Below are positions 21,701 to 32,616 of a stretch of DNA of 64,000 nucleotides, one piece after another. The notes beneath the pieces are model-generated. The model had not been told where the DNA came from. It saw only the letters and a list, made by a program, of their open reading frames with translations, and did not search any database. Where the stretch lies: NCBI RefSeq assembly GCF_963678635.1, contig NC_087070.1, positions 12,374,539 through 12,438,538 on the forward strand. The letters are read 5' to 3'. Position numbers and translations under genes: made by a program. How positions within the stretch are numbered: position 1 is the stretch's first letter; each line of letters starts with the position of its first letter. This DNA comes from Symsagittifera roscoffensis (lineage: Eukaryota > Xenacoelomorpha > Acoela > Convolutidae).

Positions 21701-24700
21701 AATCAGATTTTGCAAGCTTAAGCAAAATTAGGACAAAACTTTTTCATCTAATTTCCAGACTGTCACAACTTTTTTCTGACTTTTTGGCGACTAATTTTTA
21801 GCCAAAATTGTAACTTCCTGAATATCTCAGTATATTTCAGACTAAATTCCGGCTGTTTTTCAGATTATCGCGACTATTTTATAGATTATCGTGACTATTT
21901 TCCAGACTAACGCGACTAACGCAACAAGTTTTCGGTATATCGCTTCCATAACTCGTTTCCAATTTCTGCAAGTTTCCGATTTTTTTTTCAGCGACTCAAA
22001 GATTCTGTTTGGACTATGAATTTTCGTTTGCAAAAATAGTGTCTTTAAACTTCAAAAATCTAGAAATTATTTGCGAATTTCAACTCGGGCTATGGAAAAT
22101 TAATTTGAAAATATTGTGATAGCATCAGTCATATATAATGAGCAAGGCAGTTTTGAACGGGGTATTTATACTGTGAATAAGGCAGGTTGACAGGTAAATG
22201 TTGGCAGGTACCTGCCTCTAGTCAAAAATGAGTCCGATTTGAGGCCTCAAAATTGGACTCACTATCACACCTTGGAATTTTTACAGCTCAAATATTTTCA
22301 CACCTCTACTGCAAATGGACAGGTTTTACTTAAAACATTTTAAGTAAGCAATCAAAAGGGAGGGACCCTTTGGTTTGCGTTGGTTTCAAATTCCTACCCC
22401 TATATCCGCTGGACCATATATTAGATAATGGCAATTTTAAACAAGACGAGCTGCACAGAACTTCCATTACTTTTTCCCCGATTGCTTATCAACTCATTGG
22501 TTTTCGACAACAACCCTGTAAAATTAGATAAGAAATTTAATTTTGTCTGTGGTGACAGGTATTTGAACTCAGGGGTAGATTGAGGGGGGAATGGTGGGCG
22601 AGCCGTCCCCTCAGTGATTCGAACCCCTCACCAACCGAAAGGTCTCCCTTTGGTATTTTTATCATCCATTTTTGGCCGACCAACCCTTAAATTTAGACGA
22701 ATTTTTTTCGGCATTTTCAAAAAACGGCATTTTGACATGTTTTTTTAAAAACTAGCCTGCGGCGCAATTTTTTGTCCAAATACTTTATAATCGTCTGGGA
22801 GCCCTCAGGAAAAAATTGGTCGACCTAAAAAAAAACAGTTTTTGCAAATCCCCTCCTCGGTAAAATCCTAGATCGGCGCCTGTTGAACATTTTTTGCAAA
22901 TCCCCCTCCTCGGGAAAATCCTATATCGGCAACTGTTGAACATTTTTTGCAAATCCCCCTCCTCGGGAAAATCCTATATCGGCGCCTGTTGATCATTTTT
23001 CGCAAATCCCCCTCCTCGGGAAAATCCTAGATCGGCGCCTGTTGAACATTTTTTGCAAATCCCCCTCCTCAGTAAAATCCTAGATCGGCGCCTGTTGAAC
23101 ATTTTTTGCAAATCCCCCTCCTCGGGAAAATCCTATATCGGCGCCTGTTGAACATTTTTTGCAAATCCCCCTCCTCGGGAAAATCCTAGATCGGCGCCTG
23201 TTGAACATTTTTTGCAAATCCCCCTCCTCGGGAAAATCCTAGATCGGCGCCTGTTGAACATTTTTTGCAAATCCCCCTCCTCAGGAAAATCCTAGATCGG
23301 TGCCTGTTGAACATTTTTTGCAAATCCCCCTCCTCGGGAAAATCCTATATCGGCGCCTGTTGAACATTTTTTGCAAATCCCCCTCCTCGGGAAAATCCTA
23401 GATCGGCGCCTGTTGAACATTTTTTGCAAATCCCCCTCCTCGGGAAAATCCTAGATCGGCGCCTGTTGAACATTTTTTGCAAATTCCCCTCCTCGGGAAA
23501 ATCCTATATCGGCGCCTGTTGAACATTTTTTGCAAATCCCCCTCCTCGGGAAAATCCTAGATCGGCGCCTGTTTGAACTCTTTACACAACCTTGTGCAGC
23601 CAAAGATTAAACGTTTATGTTACGTATGGGAAAAAGGAAAAGAGGGCGCAACAGCCGTTCTTTGGAAATAATTGAACAGCTTGCTTGTTGTTCGTTTCGC
23701 TCGTGTATAAACACTTAACAAATCGGACGCCGCCGACCGACAGAGAGGACTGAGACTGACCGACGAAGGGGGACCAGGCGATCCACCATCCCCAGTAGAA
23801 GATGGTCCACCAGTCCATCCAGTCCTGGTGTCCGTCAGTGCCCTGCTCCACGTGTCTGCCCCTGTCCGTGCCCATGGCACTCGGCGAGTGCATCTCAAAT
23901 GCATCGCAGTGGAAACCCAGTTGGATGATGTAGTTCAAGTAGTACCTGACAAACACCTCACCTCATTTCAAAACACAACTAGTCGCCATTTCACCTCTTC
24001 CCATTCAACCTTTTCCAGTTTCAGGACATTTTTGTCGGCTTTTATGGATAAATGCGAATGTTTGTGTTGTGAGCTATTAAAAATGACGTACAGAAAATTT
24101 GATTTGCTGTGTTGACGGTGCAGAACAAATCAGTAGAGCTGCTGCTCCGGCATTTTTATTGCGATATTAAGAAAAACAGAACTATGACATATAGCTCAAA
24201 CATGGAAAAACATGAGCAATCAAATGTGAAATATTTTGTGGCATTGAAAAACTGATTGCTGTTTAACTATTTAAGGAGAAACACTATTAAGCTCTTGCTC
24301 AAGAAGTGTGTGCATTTTTTGTTTTAAAGTTTTCTGGACTGGGTAAAGATGTGCAAAAAGCACGCGGATTATATGGGTCTCGAACTTCCGACTGGGAGGG
24401 AGAATTTTGCACTTCACCGTCACTTCTTATAAATCGTTTTCATGCTGATTTAAATTATTTGGACAAAAGGCGAATAACTAGAAACTTAAAGCCAACTTAA
24501 GTTCAGTGCAATTAATAAAGTGCGATTTGTTTTGAAAAATTCGGCACAATTAATAAGGTGCAATTTGTTTTGAAAAATTCAGCACTATTAATAAAGTGCG
24601 ATTTGTTTTGAAAAATTCAGCACTATTAATATGGTGCAATTTGTTTTGAAAAATTCAGCAGAAATAATAAGATGCGGTTTAATTTCAAAAGTTCAGCAGA

Positions 24701-27700
24701 ATTAATATGGTGCGATTTGTTTTCAAAAATTCAGCAGAATTAATATGGTGCAATTTGTTTTGAAAGATTTGGGTCCAATTTGTTTTAAGTCGACCAAACT
24801 GGTTTTCTGAGCTCTGCCAAATTACAATAAAGAAACTATTTTGATAAATTTTGTGCGCCGCAGGCAATTTTTTGAAAAAAAACAGACCCAGAAAAAGCGT
24901 ATTTAGGCACTTTTGGAAAATGTTAACCAAGAAAATAACGTTTTTTCGGCGCGCCTTCCCCCCTCAAAATCATAATTATTATAATTTGACACCAAAGGCC
25001 CTTTTAGAACAGCTATAGGGACAATCAGCCAAAAATTGATATTTCAAAATAGTACAAAGGGGGACCCTTTTGGTCGGCAGGGGGTCGAATCCCTGAGGCG
25101 AGCGGCGTCCGCCCCCCGCCTCTCTAAATCCGATGGTGTCCAAAGTTACCCTAAAAACTGGTCGTTTTGGCTTTCATTTATTCAATCAAGAATTACGCTA
25201 AAGCTACCAAATCAATTACCGTAGCCCAACAAAAGTTTAAGGAGGGTATAAATAACAAACTTTTAGGAGGGCGTTAAAGAATTGTTTTTACTTGAAAAAA
25301 TGGTGCTTTGTATTGTAAAAAATGACATTTTTTGTCTATCAAACAAAAATAAATAATCTTTCACATTTTTTGGAGGTCATATCCACCTGAAATTTCGTTG
25401 GGTTATGCGAGGGTTTCACTTTTTTATAATTTATCAGTAATTAATTTTGTAGTCTTAGCGTAATTCTTGATTGACTAAAAGAAGCCAAAATGACTTATTT
25501 GAGAGTAAATTTTGGGCTTGAACTTCGCAGAACAAATTGAAATAAACTCTGCTGAAATTCTCAGCAAAATTTGTCTTCATTTTTATTAACAATATTTGAC
25601 TCAAGTTGAAAAACACGAAAAAATTCAAGTTATTTGCGTTTCGTTCGAATTATTTCAATCAACACTGTAGTTTAAGCGAGAATAAAAACCAAATGCATAC
25701 ATGAAATCTTTCCGGAAAACTTTCATGTGATTAAATTTTTAATTATTCGAGAGATGAGGTTATGTAATCAAGAGGACTGCTCGTATCAGGGCGAAACCCT
25801 GAATGTTCCGGCTGCCTTTTAATGTCTATGGAGCACTAAAACGAAAAAAATCATATGTATTAAAACAAAATGATTTTTTTTTTTCAATTTGACATTTTTT
25901 GTAAAATCATCACCCCACACGCCATATAAATTACAAAGCTATAGATTTGCTCCTATTAACAAATCAATTAGGGCAAATCAGCTTCCTTCAACCAATTTGG
26001 AATGACTTCTAAGACGGATTACATCTCCGCTTACGCGTTAACAGCACGAAATATATCGCGCGTTGATTGTCTACATTGGCCCTCCTAAAACCGCCGAAAC
26101 TTTGCAAAAACTGATAACAGGTGATATATCTTTTCAAATTGAATCTCAAAACAGCAAAAACTTTCGAATGCCAAAAAAACTTCCAACTAAAATTGTTAGT
26201 TAAAAAGTTTTTAAAAAACTTGTTTAGAGAAAAAAACACCCGAGCACAAACATTCCGTCTTTTTTTTCGAAAATAGTCAGGACAATTAACTTGGATATTT
26301 TTATTTTCGAAGATTCAATTGTCAGCTGCTTTTAGTTGTGGGCTTATTTTAACTAGCAAATCGAGAATCTAAGGCTGAAAAACGCCAAACAAGCGTTTGT
26401 TTGATTTGATAGTTTAAAAAATGTGTAGCTGCGTATGGGGATGATGTTTAACTTGCCCGATGGACTGAGTGAAGACGTTGAGGAGGTAGACGGGGTTCTG
26501 GAGCAGTCCGATGAAGGTGAGGAGGATCATGCCCATTCCGAAGCAGATCTCGCTCAGGCGTCGGATGCCGATGTCCATGCCAGACACTGTGGATGCAGTC
26601 GCAATGATGGTGATACCCCACACTATGATCACCTACAAACAACAACACAACACTGCTGTCACAGTATTGCACTTAACAAGTATGCAAACATGTACATTAA
26701 AAATAACTACTAGGCTAAACATGTTGATCTTAAAAAATGAACTTATCACAATAAGTTAGAAATCAACTGTTCCTCGTCAAAATCCTAGATGCGCTCCTGA
26801 AGGGCCATGATTATGTGCAATAATTATAGGAAAGAAGTTGGGTACTAGTGATGGTCGGTTTCACCGATGCTGACCTTGACCCAATCCTCATTGGGGATGT
26901 CGCTGTTCATGATGGTGAAGCCCCCGTTGATCTGGATCACCCCCAGACCCAGACTGGTGCAGACCCCGAAGAGGGTGGTGATGATTGACAGGATGTCGAT
27001 GGCATCCCCCACCCAGCCGAACACCTTGGTGCCGAGCAGGGGGTAGAAGCACGAGCTCATCTTCATCGGCAGACCGTGTCTGTATGTCATCAAGGCCATC
27101 AGACATCCCACAATGGAGTACACAATCCAGCCGTGGATTCCTGCAATACACTAGTTTGCTAATAGTTAACATGTATTCATACTTTTTCTTAACAATTTTG
27201 TCAACAACTATATCAATCAATAACTCAAATCCCGCAGTCCATGTTATACACTATACTATCTCAAGTCGTGAATTTAGCGCAATGATTTATAAAAGTGCCT
27301 TTTGTTCCGACCACTTCACGGAGTAAAAGGAAAAACAAAATAATTGGTTCGGTCAAAACAAGTGGTCGGAACAATCTGTCCAACTTGCACAGCATCCGGT
27401 TACTCTTTACTGGTCTTATTGTTTTTCTCCATTTTTCTCTAACTTTGAAATGATTATCAAAACTTCTGAAATTTCGATGGTTGTTTCGGTTGGATACTAT
27501 GAAGTTTGTCATTAATCTGTTTATAATTAAATAGTAATGGGAGGGGAGGAGTGTATGGTATGTACCCCAGTGGAAGAAGGTGAGGTTGATTGCGTCTTGG
27601 GCCACCAGATTGTCGGGTCTGTAGGGGTCAGCCAAGTACCTGTTGGTACCATCAGTGTAGTGGAAGATAGGTTCCGACACTCCGTAGTAGAAGAGACCCA

Positions 27701-28900
27701 CTCCGATTCCACAGGCGAACAACATCGTGAACCAGGTGAGGGTTGGGTACTCGGGTTCTTCGTCATCTTTTCCCAGCTTCAGTTTTCCGTACTTGCTGAA
27801 GTAGAGCACGATCATGAACAGCGACCACACGTCCTGAAACAGATCAGATGTCTTCATCGACACTTGACTTCTTTCTAAAAGAAACAAATAATTATTCGAC
27901 ATATACACAAATTCCAGTTAACTTCCAAATAATTCAAGTGTTTTCCACAACTTCATCAGGGCCACTAAATGGAATATAAGAGCCAACTTGCTGTAGTCCT
28001 TGAACAAAGAAGTTCCAGAAAACATTGTGACAATATGTCCAAAAAACACGAAACAGGAATGCGTGACAAATGTAAGCTTTGTGAAAACGCCTATTTGTTT
28101 TCGGACGAGGCTTCCAGAAGCGCCTAAAACACATTGAAATATTTCAAACTTTCTTTTTAGTTTGACTAAAACAGATTTCCGTGGTCTACTCAAACCTTAA
28201 AAAATGAAAGCCTCCCCCACAAAATCTAACCCTGATTTTTCCAATGTTCCAATGAGTCAAACGTGCACGTGAATTGAAATCTCCGCTACCGCAAATTTTA
28301 AGTTTCTTGTTAACTACCTACCCCCACCCCACCCCCTATGGTACCTTGTAACGAATCCCTCCATCTACTAAGCGAAAGTTGATCAGTTGAGCGTAAACGA
28401 ATTTTGTACCTAATACGAATGCCGCCCTTTTGCAAAAGGGAAAAAGTTATAGGATCCGATTTGAAAAATAAGCGATGAGCTTAAAGTAAATCATGATAGA
28501 GTAAATGTGAGATTGGGTCTTGTTGTGACCTAAAGGCTATCCACCACATACCTGTGTCATGGCTTAGTTAGTCCGCATGTCAATTTTTATAACAATAATC
28601 GGTTGATGCTGACAATAAGTTTACTAGTTGAAGTTCGCATATGATGGCGGGGGGGGGGGGAGGAAAAAAGGAAAAAGAGCGGACCTGGGATCCGACATAG
28701 AGCCATGTGAAGTTGTCGGTGACCCATGCCCTGGCCTCGCCCATGTGTGAGTTGGCCTCGTCGTGGAACATACACCAGAAGATGAAGCCCCAGATGAGGA
28801 TGAAGGAGGGGATGGACACTCGGGGGTTGAGGTCCACTCGCAGCAGGCGGGGCACCGACTTCGGAGTCGCAATTCGCCAACTGGTGTCCTGAAAACATCC
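17516..28900 (-). CDS. BCCT-family transporter (betaine/choline/carnitine type)
   Basis: Plasma-membrane symporter of the BCCT family, which imports quaternary ammonium osmolytes such as glycine betaine, usually driven by Na+. Exons on the minus strand are 28685-28900, 27566-27833, 26875-27140, 26457-26632, 23761-23945 and 17516-18783, with a candidate first exon at 31553-31621. Phases agree across the five introns between them. The model gives about 815 residues. Family signatures: '[17 protein letters not shown]' (glycine-rich TM), '[10 protein letters not shown]' near 183-192, the Trp box '[13 protein letters not shown]' near 377-389, '[10 protein letters not shown]' near 400-409 and '[13 protein letters not shown]' near 568-580. 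Bacterial members are usually 500-700 residues. The excess sits in a Cys-containing loop at about 435-545 and the C-terminal tail. A role in osmoregulation is inferred from the family; the substrate cannot be read from the sequence. Confidence 0.92.
18786..19589. other. BCCT intron, 3' portion
   Basis: This is the 3' part (in gene sense) of the ~5 kb intron between 18784 and 23760. It is AT-rich and unstructured up to the MITE at 19590. Open frames here on either strand show no homology I recognise. Confidence 0.5.
19590..19803. mobile_element. Intact 214 bp MITE with perfect 8 bp duplication
   Basis: The ends are GGCTCTTTTCCAGTTCCCCC and GGGGAAACTGGAAAAGAGCC, flanked by CTCGACCC at 19582-19589 and 19804-19811. 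It matches the inner MITE at 4227-4440 along its whole length. It sits in the large BCCT intron. Together the two copies define the family consensus and its 8 bp target duplication. Confidence 0.95.
19812..22559. other. BCCT intron interior, mostly unassigned
   Basis: AT-rich sequence. At about 20940-21260 there is a repeat copy related to 22560-22870 (shared landmarks CCCCTCACCAACC, TTTGGTRTT, GCCGACCAACC-like words). Otherwise I see no gene, RNA or transposon end. Confidence 0.5.
20940..21260. repeat. Dispersed repeat related to 22560-22870
   Basis: It is similar in order and wording to the stretch just before the 53 bp array: CCCCTCACCAACCAAAGAG, a TTTGGTGTTATTTTATGGC segment, and a tail with CTCCTTTGAGAAAAGCCTAAG. 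About 320 bp. The element type is unknown. Confidence 0.65.
22560..22870. repeat. Dispersed repeat that leads into the 53 bp array
   Basis: Second copy of the 20940-21260 repeat. Its tail (CCCTCCTCGGTAAAATCC) is the sequence that has been amplified in the adjoining tandem array. Confidence 0.65.
22837..23571. repeat. Tandem array, 53 bp unit, about 14 copies
   Basis: Units begin TTGAACATTTTTTGCAAATC at 22883 and recur every 53 bp to 23571 (13 full copies), with one partial copy before. Each contains CCCCTCCTCGGG and GATCGGCGCCTG. Variation is mostly TATATC versus TAGATC and CTCGGG versus CTCAGT. It lies inside the BCCT intron, 190 bp from the tryptophan-box exon. Confidence 0.97.
23761..23945 (-). 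CDS. BCCT exon: tryptophan box
   Basis: The acceptor is TTTGTCAG and the donor G|GTCAGT. It encodes '[20 protein letters not shown]', a hydrophilic stretch, then '[16 protein letters not shown]', the most diagnostic BCCT segment. It ends 'SPFV' plus one base of Gly. The next exon continues '[15 protein letters not shown]', exactly as in the family. Confidence 0.92.
24503..24768. repeat. Tandem array, 38 bp unit x 7
   Basis: Units start at 24503, 24541, 24579, 24617, 24655, 24693 and 24731, each like TCAGCACTATTAATAAAGTG followed by CAATTTGTTTTGAAAAAT. The same word occurs once per arm in the foldback element at 60876-61603. It therefore looks like local amplification of a piece of a foldback arm. 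Confidence 0.9.
24769..25667. mobile_element. Degenerate foldback (Tc1/mariner-type) element
   Basis: The inverted segments at about 25140-25235 and 25395-25500 share GGCTTTCATTTATTCAATCA-like and TTACGCTAA-like words and the GTAGCCCAACAAAAG/CGTTGGGTTATG pair. The right end reads CAACACTG followed by TA (25668-25669). Its right arm matches the arm of 60876-61603 end to end. The left outer end is lost and replaced by the 38 bp array. It lies within the intron between the tryptophan-box exon and the preceding one. Confidence 0.7.
25745..26270 (-). repeat. 'Gcgcgatata' repeat family, copy in minus orientation
   Basis: It shares several blocks with 32617-33165 and 50653-51110 in reverse orientation: GACTGCTCGTATCAGGGC at the start, CATCTCCGCTTACGCGTTAA and ATATATCGCGCGTTGATTG. 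No coding potential is seen. It is probably a non-autonomous DNA transposon about 0.5-0.7 kb long. Confidence 0.7.
26457..26632 (-). CDS. BCCT exon: central helices, likely GC donor
   Basis: The acceptor is GTTTGTAG. It encodes '[20 protein letters not shown]' and '[15 protein letters not shown]', standard BCCT core. The 3' end is best placed before GCAAGT (a GC-type donor), which leaves two bases of a Gly codon and joins in frame to the next exon without any inserted residue. The nearest GT donor (26452) would be out of frame with the next exon's CAG acceptor. Confidence 0.85.
26875..27140 (-). CDS. BCCT exon: substrate-binding helix HWG...
   Basis: The acceptor is GTATTGCAG and the donor AAG|GTCAGC. 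It completes Gly and continues '[14 protein letters not shown]', giving the HWG-x-x-x-W-x-x-Y pattern whose aromatic side chains form part of the substrate cage in BCCT structures. '[19 protein letters not shown]' follows, then the '[11 protein letters not shown]' loop. Confidence 0.92.
27566..27833 (-). CDS. BCCT exon: second/third helices, glycine-rich Na-site segment
   Basis: The acceptor is CTGTTTCAG and the donor GG|GTACAT. It begins '[20 protein letters not shown]' and contains '[17 protein letters not shown]'. In Na+-coupled BetP this helix carries an A/G-M-G-I-G stretch lining a Na+ site. Here an Ile replaces the Met, so ion coupling cannot be assumed. It ends with 'FFHW' plus one base of a Gly codon. 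Confidence 0.92.
28533..28681 (-). mobile_element. MITE end touching a splice donor
   Basis: Reading the minus strand, the exon ends CCCAG, the intron starts GTCC, and the next bases GCTCTTTTTCC plus a C-run are the left end of the 4104-type MITE. Internal words (ACCGATTATTGTTATAAAAA, GACATGCGGACTAACTAAG) match the same element at 4160-4205. The other end is unclear; GGCTATCC near 28533 is a candidate. The element may contribute the start of this intron. Confidence 0.6.
28685..28900 (-). CDS. BCCT exon: N-terminus and first membrane segment
   Basis: It encodes '[19 protein letters not shown]', the typical entry into the first BCCT helix, and ends '...YVGSQ' at donor CAG|GTCC. The usual-looking acceptor TTTTCAG gives 28889 as the first base (phase 1 leftover). 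The in-frame alternative TGAG gives 28900. The donor is immediately followed, inside the intron, by a MITE end. Confidence 0.85.
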
Positions 28901-31552
28901 TCACTTATCCTTCACTTCTTCGCTATATTTATTGAGACAACTTTTGCCAACTACTGAAGCATCAAAGTATAAGCTAGACCAAATAAAGTTGCACATTTTC
29001 ACAAACTAATTTTGTACAAACCGAAACCTGTATTTATCAGATAATTGATACATTCTTTTGCAAGGCGCTAAAATTAACCTTTTTTTTTAATCAGACCAGA
29101 TGACTCAATAGCAACAGTCGTATATCTATGATGACAACAACATTATGAACACATTTTACTTCGGACGAGCATCACAACTAGAAACGAAACCATAACAATT
29201 CAACAGAATATCTGAATTGCAAATAAAACATTTTAAAAAATTGCTTTTTGAAGACGAAAAAATTATGCTAAGTACGTAACATTAAGACTATGAAGTTGTA
29301 TCGCAAATACATTCGAAGGTGACGGTCCACAACGTATAGATTTTTAAGTGTACCATTATGAATATTTTTTGTTGCTTTTCAGTTTTGCATGGCAATCAGC
29401 GGGGTCTTTCGTATTATTCAGTAATTTTAGCCCCAACCCCCAAAAACTAAATAAAAAAAATACACATGCACAAAGAAAAAGCCATGTGCATGTGTATTTG
29501 TTTATGAGTAGCCTGTAACTCTAAACGGCGCTTTAGTTACGAGTTATCCAAGTGGCCGTCCAGCTCACAATTTTTACGGCACTTATTTCTGGTTATCGAA
29601 CAATCCAAATTTTTCTTGAGGCGCTTGTGATGTCATAATACTTAAGCCTGATGGGGCATTGCACGCCAAAAAACTACGATCGTTAATTCCACTTTTTTCA
29701 AAAAACATGTAAAATTTGTTGTTCAAAATAGAGTCAAAACCTGTTCTACAAAATGTCTGTCTTTTGTTCCAAGTTTTTTTTTTAGTAATTTCTGCATAAA
29801 GATTAGTAAAATGAGCGCCGGTGAAAAATTAACAAAGTTGTGTTTGTTTTAAGTTTTTCGGTCAAAATTTGAGCTTTAAAAACATCCGTCAAAGAGGAAT
29901 ACCCGGGTTGACCTCCATGGATCAAAACGCTAATCATATAACTCCATAAACTAAGTCTATGAAAAAATACTAAGCAAATTTCGTACATTTTGCTAAAAAA
30001 GTCATCGAATTTTGAAGGAACAAGTTTCTTGTTTTGGCATAAAAACTGGTGTATCGTCGTCAATAAAAGAGAAAAACAAAAGACACATGGAAGTTGTAAG
30101 ACTACGGTTTTTTTTATGGTGTCAACAATACTTATTCTAAGTAGTTCAAAATAGCCCCCGCATTTTTTTCAATCGCAAAACGAATTTTGTACTCAAACAA
30201 ACGTTACCCAAAAGAAACTTTGCATGTGAAAATCAACTTTTGTGTACATTAAGTTCTGAGTTTTTTCTGATTCGCAAACTGACTTTTTTCCGTTTCGGTA
30301 GATTACTTTTTTTCATAAACGCCTTTCCTATCTATGACATGTTCATGTATGTCTTTGAGTAAGGTTTGTCACTTAGGTTCGGTTACGAACAAAACTCAAA
30401 ATTTTATTAGATTCAATTTAAAAAACTTAATTTTTCAGTTTATGGAAAAGTTCTTAATACAATTTCCATATTTATCAAAAAACAATCATCATAGATTTTC
30501 ATGTAATTTTCTGTGTTGATGGTATTGCATGAAAAGAGTATGATTAGCATTTTCCATATATAAAACGTATGACAAGGATTTTTGGTGAACCCGCCTAACC
30601 AAAAAGAACAGAAGATTTTCCAACAGCTTAAATTAGTAAAATAAAAAACCGTAGAAGCTATGTCTTTGATACCAGTTTACAAGGAAATAAGTAAAAAAAA
30701 AACTAAAAAGGCCATTTTTGATCTGTTTTTCAAAAAAGTTTCTGCTGCTCGAAAAATTGATGAAATTAGATTTTCATTGTTTTGGGAGAACTTTGATGGC
30801 TCGGAATACAAATTTGGTCTATTAAAACAACGTAGTCAAACCTTTCGAAAAAAATCAAAAACCGCCCAAATGAAAATCTGCAAATTAAGGGCGCCTGATC
30901 TGGTTAGCTGAAATAAATCTACTGGAAAATTATTACATGATTAATTCAATAATAATTAGTCAAGTCATTAGCCTCATAGTTCCCGGAAAGCCAAAAGTTT
31001 TTTTTTGATCTCGGATAGCCGACAAAAATAAATATGTAAATTGAAGCAACTTATCAAAAGTGCAAAACTATACAAGCAATGCAGTTCTTGCGCACAAATA
31101 GTATGATCAGCCACACCAACATTTAATGCCTTGAAACTTTTGGGCTATTCGGGAAGGAATTTCGTTCGGCTATCCGGGAACGCGACTCCGAGGTACGGTG
31201 GCGTGTCACAGAATCAAATACCCGGATAGCCGAAAAAAATTCCCCGCCCTTAATTAAATTATAGACCATCAAAATACAAAAATTGTCTTCTGAGGTAATG
31301 CGAGGGGTTGCTTTAAAAACGAAAAAAAAATCGATCGATATTTCTTAAGATCGCCGTTTTTTATCTATTCCGAAACGCTTATAGATCTGAATTTCAACAA
31401 AACATTCTCCGACAGGCAATTGTATGGCGGTTTTGTACATCTCTAAGTTAGTTATTAACAAGAAACTTTCAGTGTTTTCAGCAATCCGGGAATGCGGCTC
31501 CGTGTGTTTTAATTGGACAAGACTCAGTTTGAGTTTAGCTTCTTTGGTTTAC
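28901..31552. other. Presumed first BCCT intron or 5' flank
   Basis: AT-rich sequence without a recognisable gene. If 31553-31621 is the first exon, this is its intron and could hide a small additional exon. At about 31150-31240 there are two copies of a GGCTATCCGGGA/CCCGGATAGCCG word in opposite orientation. Confidence 0.45.
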
Positions 31553-31621
31553 CTTAATCTCCCCATAGGTTCCGTCTCCCTTGTCTCCGAAGTCGTCTTG
31601 AATGTTCGCCTTGTTTGCCAT
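31553..31621 (-). CDS. Candidate first coding exon of the BCCT gene
   Basis: On the minus strand an ATG in good context (GGAGAATGG) opens 23 codons, starting MANKANIQDDFGDKGDG, then a strong donor AAG|GTAAAC. The acidic N-terminus suits a cytoplasmic tail. It ends in phase 0. The next exon, spliced at its obvious CAG (28890), would be one base out of frame. Either an acceptor 11 bases earlier (TGAG at 28901-28902) is used, or a small exon lies between. Assignment to this gene is inference. Confidence 0.45.
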
Positions 31622-32616
31622 TCTCCAAAGCTACACAGACGAAGTATTTGTCGGCTTAATTGTTTTACTTTGCTGAAGAAAGTTCTTTTTCTGCTGTGTT
31701 GTAGGCTAAGCTGAGCGTTTTCACTCCAGATTGTGTTGTTCAAAAATGATTTTTTGCTTCTTTTTTCAATCCTTGGCTTCTTTTCTACAATATTTTGAGC
31801 TGTGGTGACAGAGTAAATTGATACACGTAGAAAAACGGCCAATTATTCGACCAAAAGTTAAAAACAAAAGCCAAAACAGAGCGACTGATGATAAAAATGA
31901 ACAGTAAAGTTCAGTCAGTTGAATAAAAGCAAATTTGCAGCTCGCTGCTTATAATTTGCTAATTTTGAAAGCCTCGTGACAAATTAAAAATCTCTTTTTC
32001 TTGGTTTCTTTCAAACGTATTTGAGAATCAAACAGTAAAAAATGTTACCAACAAGCTCGTTCCAACTTTCGAGAGTTTAAATAACCACAGGGGATGAGAT
32101 CGGCATGTTTAAACGCGTTTGAAAGAAACCAACCAACTCGAAAATTTAGTCTTTGATCCAACTTTTCTTTTCTTCACGCAGCGGCCACGAACGTATTCAG
32201 TGGTAAACTTTGTCAGCTTTTAGCATAATTGCTGGTGATATATAATCAATCACTCGACAAAAATAGAAAAAAGAGAACATTTTAGCTGATGATTAAATAA
32301 CAAGCAGATTATTAAGAGATCAAATGTTACATGCAAAACTGCATGAAAAATGTGAGCTGAGGCCTTAGTATGATTTTAAAGTGAGATAAATATTTTCAGC
32401 ATGGGTTGAGGAATAAGGATGGACATCCAATATCTCAGAAAATGAGTCCTTTGCTAAACCAAGAGCACCCCATTAATAAAAAAAAACATTTTTCTGAAAC
32501 TTTTTCTGAGCACTTTTCATAGAGTTGAGGGTATCCCGAACCGGATTTCCATGAATATCAATCAATTAGACAGTCATTTTATCTTCAGCATCTATAAACA
32601 TCTAAAATAGGTAATT

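Noticed and set aside
22837-23571. CRISPR array
   Set aside because: The 53 bp units are contiguous with no unique spacers, and the DNA is an animal intron.
26435-27326. Plus-strand ORFs and a second minus-strand frame over the BCCT exons
   Set aside because: They overlap well supported BCCT exons out of frame and have no homology of their own.
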